The notes beneath the pieces are model-generated. The model was not told the DNA's origin. It made no database searches and saw only the letters and a program-made list of their open reading frames with translations. From assembly GCA_021443945.1 (NCBI GenBank), contig JABUSF010000009.1, positions 24,143-29,352 of the forward strand: 5,210 bases of DNA, written 5' to 3'. Source of the stretch: Ileibacterium sp. (lineage in GTDB: Bacteria > Bacillota_I > Bacilli_A > Erysipelotrichales > Erysipelotrichaceae). Of the stretch, positions 1 to 5,063 are shown piece after piece (positions within the stretch are counted from its first letter, which is position 1; each line of letters opens with the position of its first letter). A program made the position numbers and the translations under genes.

Positions 1-344
1 CCGCCGACTTCCGTTCCGGCAATGGCAACAAACAGCATAATGCCCAGCAGACCCAAACCGACGGGCCATTGGAAAAGCTTGAACTTCTGCCAGGAGAAAA
101 AGCGAATCATTATATAGTACAGAAACAAAGAGACAATCACGATGATGCCTTGCTTCAAAGCTTCCACTCCCACACCTAAAACAGCTCCTTTTGTTCCCTG
201 GGAGGTGGAGACAACCATGATGGAGCCAAAAGCCATCAGAATCAGCATGCAGATGTTAATGGTCTTGTCCGTCCCGGCAGGAACATGAAGAAATCTCATG
301 ACCGCCTTGCCGGCACCTTTTATTTTGTTCCATATTGTTTTCAT
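1..344 (-). CDS. ftsW: SEDS-family peptidoglycan polymerase, FtsW/SpoVE-like (N-terminal part, runs off the left edge)
   Basis: The reverse complement reads open from an ATG at 344-342 to the window edge, giving 114 codons. The protein starts with a basic, cytoplasmic-looking stretch (residues 1-27, ending TDK), then three hydrophobic segments at about 29-45, 66-83 and 94-109, and stops at AIAGTEVGG. In SEDS proteins (FtsW, RodA, SpoVE) an early helix is followed by a similar G-x-E/x-x-G-A-[KR]-R-W-I motif, which here would begin just past the edge. SEDS proteins are multi-pass membrane glycosyltransferases that polymerise lipid II with a partner class B PBP; FtsW acts at the division septum. 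The start is supported by an AAGGAAA ribosome site (352-358) 7 bases upstream. It is transcribed divergently from def. With only the N-terminus visible, FtsW cannot be firmly told from SpoVE or RodA, so the symbol is a best guess. Confidence 0.78.
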   Translation of the reverse strand, partial: MKTIWNKIKGAGKAVMRFLHVPAGTDKTINICMLILMAFGSIMVVSTSQGTKGAVLGVGVEALKQGIIVIVSLFLYYIMIRFFSWQKFKLFQWPVGLGLLGIMLFVAIAGTEVG

Positions 345-380
345 ACAAATGTTTCCTTATATTCCATTTAATGTTGTTCT

Positions 381-389
381 ATTTTAGCA
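381..389 (-). promoter_or_regulatory. Candidate extended -10 promoter for the ftsW-like gene
   Basis: On the minus strand the bases read TGCTAAAAT, a TGn extended -10 followed by a hexamer matching TATAAT at 5 of 6 positions. It lies about 37 bases upstream of the start codon. No convincing -35 box is present at 16-18 bases, which fits an extended -10 promoter but lowers confidence. Confidence 0.45.
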
Positions 390-416
390 CACCACCCACA
401 GGGCACTGGTACTCGT

Positions 417-445
417 TTGAAAGCTGAAGGCAAATGAATTATGAT
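417..445 (+). promoter_or_regulatory. Sigma-A type promoter for def
   Basis: TTGAAA (417-422) and TATGAT (440-445) are separated by exactly 17 bases; both are close to the housekeeping consensus TTGACA/TATAAT. Transcription would start near 452, giving a leader of about 17 bases that begins just before the GGAGG ribosome site at 456-460. It is back to back with the minus-strand promoter at 381-389. Confidence 0.7.
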
Positions 446-468
446 GTTTCCATCTGGAGGAAAATCCA

Positions 469-1023
469 ATGGAAATTACCATCGAAAATATTGTTCATGA
501 TGACGATCCCATCATCCGCACCCATTCCGAACAGGTTCAGCTTCCTTTAAGCGCAGAGGATGAAGAACTGCTTCGGGCGATGCATCAGTATGTTGCCGAC
601 AGTCAGGATGAAGAGCTGTGCGAAGCCAAAAATCTGCAGCCGGCTGTGGGCATTGCGGCCATTCAGGTGGGAGTGCCCAAAGCGATGATTGCTGTGGTGG
701 TTCCGAAGAACGAGGAAGAAAACTACGAATTTGCCCTGGTCAATCCCAGAATTGTTTCTCACAGTGTTCAGAGAACCTGTCTGGAAGACGGCGAAGGCTG
801 TTTGTCTGTACCCAACGGTCATGAAGGCCGGGTGTACAGAAGCGCCCGCATCAAAGTACGTGCTTATGATTTGCTGACAGATCAGGAAATCGAACTGAGA
901 GCTTCCGGCTATTTAGCCATCGTTCTGCAGCACGAAATCGATCACTTAAGCGGTACGCTCTATTACGATCACATCAACGAAGAGGATCCCTTTGAAGAGG
1001 ACCCTGAAGCAGTGGTATTGTAG
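469..1023 (+). CDS. def: Peptide deformylase, type 2
   Basis: Peptide deformylase removes the formyl group from the N-terminal methionine of newly made proteins, acting as a metal (usually Fe2+) hydrolase at the ribosome exit. All three family motifs are visible in the 184-residue product: GIAAIQ (61-66, the G-h-G-h-A-A-x-Q motif with Gln66), EGCLS (109-113, metal ligand Cys111) and HEIDH (155-159, ligands His155 and His159 with catalytic Glu156). The length and the acidic insert before motif 1 (about residues 45-58) fit the type 2 enzymes of Gram-positive bacteria. Variation from the usual GLAAPQ (Ile for Pro at residue 65) is mild and leaves the catalytic residues intact. The start has a strong GGAGG site (456-460) with 8-base spacing. 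The gene is probably monocistronic: a promoter lies directly upstream and a terminator overlaps the stop codon. In B. subtilis a def paralogue (defB/ykrB) also lies close to rnjA. Confidence 0.96.
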   Translation: MEITIENIVHDDDPIIRTHSEQVQLPLSAEDEELLRAMHQYVADSQDEELCEAKNLQPAVGIAAIQVGVPKAMIAVVVPKNEEENYEFALVNPRIVSHSVQRTCLEDGEGCLSVPNGHEGRVYRSARIKVRAYDLLTDQEIELRASGYLAIVLQHEIDHLSGTLYYDHINEEDPFEEDPEAVVL

Positions 1024-1038
1024 CCACTGCTCTTTTTT
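1008..1038 (+). terminator. Intrinsic terminator of def, overlapping its stop codon
   Basis: AGCAGTGG (1008-1015) and CCACTGCT (1024-1031) form a perfect 8-bp stem with an 8-base loop, followed by C and six T (1033-1038). The left arm is inside the last codons of def and the stop codon TAG lies in the loop. Confidence 0.88.
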
Positions 1039-1130
1039 GGTGTTTAATGATACAATAATCAGGAATATAAAACAGTCCATATCTTTTATTTTTTAAAATC
1101 CGCCCTCTCAAGTTGTGCTGATCTTCCTTA

Positions 1131-1136
1131 TATAAT
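1131..1136 (+). promoter_or_regulatory. Candidate -10 box upstream of RNase J
   Basis: A perfect TATAAT sits in an AT-rich stretch (TTATATAATAAG). No good -35 box lies 16-18 bases upstream (the hexamer at 1108-1113 is TCAAGT), and TTGTGC at 1113-1118 is only 12 bases away. If used, transcription would start near 1143 and run into the hairpin at 1166-1194 before reaching the gene. The region upstream also has weaker AT-rich candidates (TACAAT at 1051-1056, TATAAA at 1066-1071). Confidence 0.4.
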
Positions 1137-1165
1137 AAGCAAACCTGGAAGGCATTCTGATTTTG

Positions 1166-1194
1166 GCTGTTCCGAAAGGATCAGCATCTTTTTT
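1166..1194 (+). terminator. Terminator-like hairpin in the RNase J leader (possible attenuator)
   Basis: GCTGTTCC (1166-1173) pairs with GGATCAGC (1178-1185) around a GAAA tetraloop. The stem has 7 pairs and one T-T mismatch, and is followed by ATC and six T (1189-1194). def already has its own terminator 130 bases earlier, so this one stands between the best -10 box (1131-1136) and the RNase J start codon. The right arm also lies in GATCAGCA (1179-1186), which is fully complementary to TGCTGATC at 1116-1123, so a transcript that starts further upstream could form a different, longer-range stem. Confidence 0.6.
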
Positions 1195-1219
1195 CAGGCT
1201 GTTTTGTATGTATTTTGGA

Positions 1220-1246
1220 AAGGAACGAGCTTTGCTCAATTGAATA
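1220..1246 (+). promoter_or_regulatory. Unusual ribosome-binding region of RNase J
   Basis: The only good Shine-Dalgarno match upstream of the start is AAGGAA (1220-1225), 21 bases before the ATG, much further than the usual 5-10. Between the two lies GAGC-TTT-GCTC (1227-1237), a possible 4-bp hairpin. If folded, it would bring the effective spacing down to about 10 bases. An in-frame TGA at 1241-1243 excludes any upstream start. Confidence 0.35.
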
Positions 1247-3085
1247 ATGAATCACAATCAAGATCATAAGGAAAGAAAGTCCCACTCCATCCAGAAAGAA
1301 ATGAACGTCCATTCGGTTCGTCCAACAGACACTCAGATTTACGCTCTTGGAGGTTTGGGGGAAGTCGGCAAAAACATGTACTGCTTCGAGCACGGCAACG
1401 AAATTGCCATCGTGGACAGCGGTGTGCTGTTTCCAGGCGACGATCTGCTTGGTGTCGACTATGTCATCCCTGACTATCATCATCTGATTAAAAACAACCG
1501 CAAGAAAAAAATTCTTGTGATTACACACGGTCACGAAGACCATATTGGGGGTATCCCCTTTCTGATCAAGCAAGTCGGAATCGATACCATTTACGCTCCC
1601 CGCTTTGCCAAAGCCCTCATCGAAAAGAAACTGCAGGAGCACAAAGATGCTCCAAAAGTCCCTATCATTGAAATCGATGAGAACTCCGCGGTGAAGACAA
1701 AATATTTCACCATCGGCTTTTTCAACACCATTCACTCCATCCCGGATTCATTAGGTGTATTCATCACCACTCCAAACGGGACAGCAGTTCATACCGGAGA
1801 CTTTAAATTTGACCTGACCCCAGTTGGCCAGAACGCCGATTACCAGAAAATGGCCTATATCGGCGCCCTGAAACCGGATCTGCTCATGGCTGATTCCACC
1901 AACTCCGGCGTCGAAGGCTTCTCCATCTCCGAAAAAGAAGTTGCCAACGAAATTCTGCGCATTATGAAAAGCGCAAAACACCGCATTATTGTGGCCACTT
2001 TCGCCTCCAACGTTTACCGTGTCGCTCAGATTATCGAAGCAGCGGTGAAGACCGGCCGTCAGGTCGCTGTCTTTGGACGCTCCATGGAAAATATTGTGGA
2101 AATTGGCCGGAAAATGGGTGTCATCAAAATCAAAAACAGCCAGCTGCTCACCCCAGAAGAACTCAAGCACACACCAGATGAAAAAGTCTGCATTTTGTGC
2201 ACCGGCTCTCAGGGAGAACCTTTAGCCGCCCTCAGCCGCATTGCCAACGGAACCCACCGCTTCATCCACTTGAAGCCAAGCGATACCGTTGTCTTCTCGT
2301 CCAACCCCATTCCTGGAAACGATGTTTCCGTCAATAAGGTTGTGGACAAGCTGTTCCGCTCCGGAGCTACTGTTTTAAACAAATCGGTGCTGACCAACCT
2401 GCACACCACCGGCCATGCTTCCAAACAGGAACAAAAGCTGATGCTGCAGCTGATCAAGCCAAAGTATTTCATGCCAATTCATGGCGAACACAAAATGCTT
2501 ATGCAGCATAAGAAAACCGCCATGGAAACCGGCATGCCCGAAGACAACATCTTCGTCTGTGCCAACGGCGATATCCTGCTCATGCGGGACAACCAGGTGC
2601 TTCACAGCGACTGGCGTTATCAGGGTGATGACATTTATGTAGACGGAAATGATATTTCCGGTCTGTCCACAGCTGTCTTAAAAGACCGCCGCATTCTGGC
2701 AGACAATGGACTGGTTGCTGTGGTCATTGCCATTGATTCCAAGGAAAACAAACTGCTCTCCCGCCCTATTCTGGTCACCCGCGGTTTCGTTTTCATCAAG
2801 GACAGCCAGCAGCTGCTCAAGGAAGCGGAATTTATTGTCGGCAATGCCCTGGCTGAAAAGATGAAGGAAAGAACAAACTTTGCAGAGATTAAAAACTGCA
2901 TTCGTTCTTCCCTGGAACCCTTCCTTTACAAAAAAACAAACCGGAACCCCATCGTGATTCCGGTCATCCTGAATTCCCGATCTACCATGGAGGAACTGGC
3001 CCGCATGCGCCGCCAGAACCAGAACAAAGGACGCAGGAACTTCAGCAAAGACAATAAAGAAAACAAAGACACTAAAGACAACTAA
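1247..3085 (+). CDS. rnjA: Ribonuclease J (RNase J1-like)
   Basis: RNase J is a metallo-beta-lactamase/beta-CASP nuclease with endonuclease and 5'-to-3' exonuclease activity, central to mRNA decay and rRNA maturation in Gram-positive bacteria. The 612-residue product shows the J1 opening GGLGEVGKNMY (35-45), the zinc motif HGHEDH (94-99), further ligands His163 and Asp185 (HTGD, 182-185), the beta-CASP segment (about 225-380, with TFASN 251-255 and FGRSME 276-281), HTTGH (386-390) and PIHGE (410-414, His412). The intact HGHEDH points to J1 and away from the degenerate J2 paralogue. A C-terminal domain follows to about 575. Compared with B. subtilis RNase J1 (555 residues) it carries about 22 extra N-terminal residues, polar and His/Lys-rich, and a tail of about 35 Arg/Asn/Lys-rich residues (576-612), both probably disordered and possibly RNA-binding. 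An alternative start is Met19 (1301); neither start has a well-spaced ribosome site. Own terminator downstream; no rpoY homologue upstream. Confidence 0.95.
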   Translation: MNHNQDHKERKSHSIQKEMNVHSVRPTDTQIYALGGLGEVGKNMYCFEHGNEIAIVDSGVLFPGDDLLGVDYVIPDYHHLIKNNRKKKILVITHGHEDHIGGIPFLIKQVGIDTIYAPRFAKALIEKKLQEHKDAPKVPIIEIDENSAVKTKYFTIGFFNTIHSIPDSLGVFITTPNGTAVHTGDFKFDLTPVGQNADYQKMAYIGALKPDLLMADSTNSGVEGFSISEKEVANEILRIMKSAKHRIIVATFASNVYRVAQIIEAAVKTGRQVAVFGRSMENIVEIGRKMGVIKIKNSQLLTPEELKHTPDEKVCILCTGSQGEPLAALSRIANGTHRFIHLKPSDTVVFSSNPIPGNDVSVNKVVDKLFRSGATVLNKSVLTNLHTTGHASKQEQKLMLQLIKPKYFMPIHGEHKMLMQHKKTAMETGMPEDNIFVCANGDILLMRDNQVLHSDWRYQGDDIYVDGNDISGLSTAVLKDRRILADNGLVAVVIAIDSKENKLLSRPILVTRGFVFIKDSQQLLKEAEFIVGNALAEKMKERTNFAEIKNCIRSSLEPFLYKKTNRNPIVIPVILNSRSTMEELARMRRQNQNKGRRNFSKDNKENKDTKDN

Positions 3086-3087
3086 TC

Positions 3088-3122
3088 ACTGAGCCGGCTC
3101 GTATCCGGCTCAGTTTCTTTTT
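3088..3122 (+). terminator. Intrinsic terminator of RNase J
   Basis: ACTGAGCCGG (3088-3097) and CCGGCTCAGT (3105-3114) form a perfect 10-bp stem with a 7-base loop, followed by TTCTTTTT. It starts 2 bases after the stop codon. Confidence 0.92.
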
Positions 3123-3135
3123 CATGCTTTTTCTG

Positions 3136-3144
3136 TGATAAGAT
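3136..3144 (+). promoter_or_regulatory. Candidate extended -10 promoter for the phosphoesterase-like gene
   Basis: TGATAAGAT is a TGn extended -10 with TAAGAT matching TATAAT at 5 of 6 positions. It sits directly after the RNase J terminator, with the start codon 22 bases downstream. No clear -35; the T-rich terminator tail occupies that position. Confidence 0.4.
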
Positions 3145-3166
3145 AGTTTTCAGAATGTGAGGCGCA

Positions 3167-4027
3167 ATGAAGTTTACAAAACTGCAGAAAATTCTAATCC
3201 CGATTTTCGTTGTCCTTCTGGCCATTGTGCTGGGATTTGATACAGCGATTCTGCGGGCCTTTAAAATCAACCCTTACCAAATCGATGTTTCCTATCAGAA
3301 ACTGTCTTCCAAAAAAATACCGAAATCCATGGATCAGATGTCCATCGTCTACATTACCGATCTGGAAGCCGGACAGTTCTCCACTCCGGAAGAACTGGAT
3401 CGGCTGTTCGAAAAGATCCGGGAACTGGATCCGGACATTTTCCTCTTCGGAGGCGATCTGTTCTGGAGCGATGCCCAGATCAGTGAGGAAACCCGCCGGC
3501 AAATGGTGGATCAGCTTTCTTCCATCAAAGCTCCCCTTGGCAAATTTGCGGTATATGGAGAACAGGATTTAGTCAGTGAGGAACGCCGCAGGCTGGTAGA
3601 CTCCATCTACGAAGAAAGCCAGGTAGAGGTTCTGGTCAACAGTTCCGTAACCATTGCCAATCAGGACCGCAGTCCCATCCGGCTGGCCGGACTGACAACA
3701 GAGCCCGTGTTTGAAAGTGCAGTGCAGTCTTTCAGCAACGAACAGTTCAACCTGGTCTTAAGCCATTATCCGGACAATCTGCTCAACCCATCTCTTGCCA
3801 TGGCTCCCGTGAGCTATGCCATTGCCGGAAATTCCCACGGAACCCAAATCTCCTGGCCCATCAAAGGAGGGTATCGGGAATGGAAAGGCAGTCTGGATCT
3901 GAACCGGGACAAACAGAAAAATTTAAACTTCCCCTACTGGATTTCCAGTGGAGTGGGATGTATTGATTTCCATGCCCGCCTCAACTCCCCAGTGGAAATC
4001 GTTTACTATATGTTAAATGCCTCGTAA
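3167..4027 (+). CDS. Membrane-anchored metallophosphoesterase-like protein (YkuE/YaeI type) with altered metal-site motifs
   Basis: The 286-residue product begins with a short basic segment and one hydrophobic helix (about 9-24, with no lipobox or obvious cleavage site), so it is probably anchored with the rest outside the cell. The remainder follows the YkuE/YaeI layout of calcineurin-like phosphoesterases, some of which act on lipid-linked substrates: NPYQID (35-40), ITDLE (63-67), GGDLFW (95-100), YGEQD (130-134), LSHYPD (198-203), GNSHG (221-225), and a closing SSGVG...RLNSPVEI (261-278). The usual motifs are D-x-H, GDxxD, GNH[DE], H and GHxHG. Asp65, Asp97, His200 and His224 are kept, but the D-x-H His is Glu67, GNH is Gly-Glu132-Gln133, and the first His of GHxHG is Asn222. 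It may therefore bind metal differently or be catalytically dead. The start has a GAGG site (3159-3162) at 4-base spacing, slightly close. It is flanked by its own promoter candidate and terminator. The substrate is unknown. Confidence 0.8.
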   Translation: MKFTKLQKILIPIFVVLLAIVLGFDTAILRAFKINPYQIDVSYQKLSSKKIPKSMDQMSIVYITDLEAGQFSTPEELDRLFEKIRELDPDIFLFGGDLFWSDAQISEETRRQMVDQLSSIKAPLGKFAVYGEQDLVSEERRRLVDSIYEESQVEVLVNSSVTIANQDRSPIRLAGLTTEPVFESAVQSFSNEQFNLVLSHYPDNLLNPSLAMAPVSYAIAGNSHGTQISWPIKGGYREWKGSLDLNRDKQKNLNFPYWISSGVGCIDFHARLNSPVEIVYYMLNAS

Positions 4028-4049
4028 GCACCTGATCAGGTGCTTTTTT
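4027..4049 (+). terminator. Intrinsic terminator of the phosphoesterase-like gene
   Basis: AGCACCT (4027-4033) and AGGTGCT (4038-4044) form a perfect stem around GATC, followed by T5 (4045-4049). The stem begins with the last base of the stop codon, and A4026-T4045 can add one more pair. Confidence 0.9.
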
Positions 4050-4113
4050 CATTTCCCTCCTTCTGGAATCCGTAAGGCTGCAGGAAATCTGAAATTAAAA
4101 TATCCGCTCCTCT

Positions 4114-4141
4114 TGGACAGACCATTCATGCAAGTCATAAT
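4114..4141 (+). promoter_or_regulatory. Candidate promoter for the C39 lipoprotein gene
   Basis: TGGACA (4114-4119, 5 of 6 to TTGACA) and CATAAT (4136-4141, 5 of 6 to TATAAT) are 16 bases apart. Transcription would start around 4148, almost at the GAGG ribosome site (4148-4151), so the leader would be very short. The remainder of the 133-base gap between the genes (4028-4160) holds only the preceding terminator. Confidence 0.45.
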
Positions 4142-4160
4142 GAATCTGAGGTTTGCGTTT

Positions 4161-5018
4161 ATGAAAAATAATCCTGTATGGCTTTGCCTTTTCCTCCCAA
4201 TCCTTTCATCTTCTGCCGGCTGCACAAGACTGAATCCATCTCAGACGGATCAGTCAAACCAAACGGAAGAAACCAGCAGCAGAAACAATGACCATCAGGT
4301 ATTCCTTGACGAAAATACATCATCGAACAGAGTTTCAAATCCCACTGCAGATTTGGAAAAACCCACAGAGCAAAATGAAAGCCTGCCGCAGCAGGAAACA
4401 GAAAGCCCAGCTTTGGCAGAGGAAGAAAGAAAAGAAAGCCCCCTTCCTGAAAGCCGGAGGGTTCTGTCCGTGCCCCAGTCCGTTCAGGAAAACGGTTATT
4501 ACTGCGGGCCAGCTTCCCTGCAGATGGTACTGGCATTTCATGGAATTGAAATCAGCCAGGATCAGTTAGCCAGTGAACTTCACACCTCAAGCGTGACAGG
4601 CACTGAATATGTGGATGCCGCCAGAGTCGCCAATAAATATTTGTTCGGCAATGAAAGCGAAAATCCTCCTGCAGCCGGTTATCACGTCCAAACGATCACC
4701 ATTGGCGATTCCAGCGATGAAACCTATCAGAGGTTTTTAGAAAGAGCGAAAGAGAGCATTGATCAATCCTTTCCAGTCTTCTGTGCTGCAGATGTGAAAG
4801 AACTGTATCCGGAATTATTTCATGGGAATCATTTAGTCATCATCACTGGATATGAAACCCTCTCATCCACCGATGAAATTGGCTGCTTTTACATCCAGGA
4901 TCCTTCTTATCTGGTTCAGGATCCAACCTACAAAGGCTTAAAGACCATTCCCGCTCAGGAATTGTTCAGGGCTATTTATAAAAATGTGGAGCCGGCCTAT
5001 ATCTGGGCGAAGTCCTGA
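4161..5018 (+). CDS. Predicted lipoprotein with a C39-like (papain-fold) cysteine peptidase domain
   Basis: From the ATG at 4161 the product has 285 residues. It starts with a lipoprotein signal peptide: Lys2, a hydrophobic core (about 4-16), and a lipobox-like SAGC with Cys21, which would be lipidated and tethered to the outer face of the membrane. Residues 22 to about 100 are a low-complexity linker rich in Glu, Ser, Gln, Asn, Thr and Pro, suited to crossing the cell wall. The C-terminal half resembles the peptidase C39_2 family: Gln109 (oxyanion, six residues before the nucleophile as in papain), Cys115 in NGYYCGPAS, His224 in GNHLVIITGY and Asp247 in YIQDPSY. All catalytic residues are present, so it is probably an active cysteine peptidase or amidase; the substrate is unknown. 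No ABC transporter or bacteriocin gene lies beside it, which argues against a bacteriocin-leader peptidase. I chose 4161 over upstream in-frame ATGs (4017, 4128, 4140) because of a GAGG site at 9-base spacing and because it puts the signal peptide at the N-terminus; the longer reading would cross the preceding terminator. Confidence 0.82.
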   Translation: MKNNPVWLCLFLPILSSSAGCTRLNPSQTDQSNQTEETSSRNNDHQVFLDENTSSNRVSNPTADLEKPTEQNESLPQQETESPALAEEERKESPLPESRRVLSVPQSVQENGYYCGPASLQMVLAFHGIEISQDQLASELHTSSVTGTEYVDAARVANKYLFGNESENPPAAGYHVQTITIGDSSDETYQRFLERAKESIDQSFPVFCAADVKELYPELFHGNHLVIITGYETLSSTDEIGCFYIQDPSYLVQDPTYKGLKTIPAQELFRAIYKNVEPAYIWAKS

Positions 5019-5063
5019 GCGGCTTTCAAAAAAGCACAAAAAAAGGCCGGCTCGAAAGCCGGC
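4989..5063. repeat. Overlapping inverted repeats at the peptidase/rnpB junction
   Basis: Three pairings share the same bases. GAGCCGGCC (4989-4997) is complementary to GGCCGGCTC (5045-5053). CGGCTTTC (5020-5027) is complementary to GAAAGCCG (5054-5061). GCCGGCT (5046-5052) is complementary to AGCCGGC (5057-5063), the rnpB terminator stem. The first two could coexist as a pseudoknot; the third excludes both. The core GCCGGC is itself palindromic, so part of this may be chance. Confidence 0.5.
5038..5063 (-). terminator. Intrinsic terminator of rnpB
   Basis: On the minus strand GCCGGCT-TTCG-AGCCGGC (5063-5046) is a perfect 7-bp stem with a stable TTCG loop, followed by C and seven T (5044-5038). 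It directly follows the conserved 3' end of the RNase P RNA. Read on the plus strand the hairpin has no U-tract, so it would not serve as an intrinsic terminator for the converging peptidase gene. Confidence 0.92.

Noticed and set aside
547..877. Open frames on both strands overlapping def
   Set aside because: def carries all three deformylase motifs with a strong ribosome site; the others are out-of-frame shadows rich in Ser, Arg and Cys or His.
1113..1136. TTGTGC / TATAAT read as a full sigma-A promoter
   Set aside because: The spacer is only 12 bases, too short; only the -10 box is kept as a candidate.
1039..1246. Small protein gene (rpoY-like) between def and RNase J
   Set aside because: Short ATG frames here hit stop codons within a few codons (for example ATG ATA CAA TAA at 1048-1059), and none has a good ribosome site.
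1181..1735. 184-codon open frame on the minus strand, antisense to the start of RNase J
   Set aside because: It lies opposite the highly conserved catalytic part of RNase J, has no family resemblance, and is explained as a shadow of the real gene.
1751..2901. Several minus-strand open frames of 76-139 codons inside RNase J
   Set aside because: All are antisense to conserved RNase J coding sequence; their compositions are typical of reverse-frame shadows and I recognise no domain.
4017..4160. In-frame upstream extension of the C39 lipoprotein (ATG at 4017, also 4128 and 4140), overlapping the end of the phosphoesterase-like gene
   Set aside because: The extension runs through a strong terminator, has no ribosome site at these ATGs, and would bury the lipoprotein signal peptide about 50 residues inside the protein. 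The ATG at 4161 has a well-placed GAGG.
4159..4541. Minus-strand open frames of 68-125 codons opposite the linker of the lipoprotein
   Set aside because: The linker's low-complexity composition gives long stop-free reverse frames; there are no recognisable motifs and no ribosome site support.
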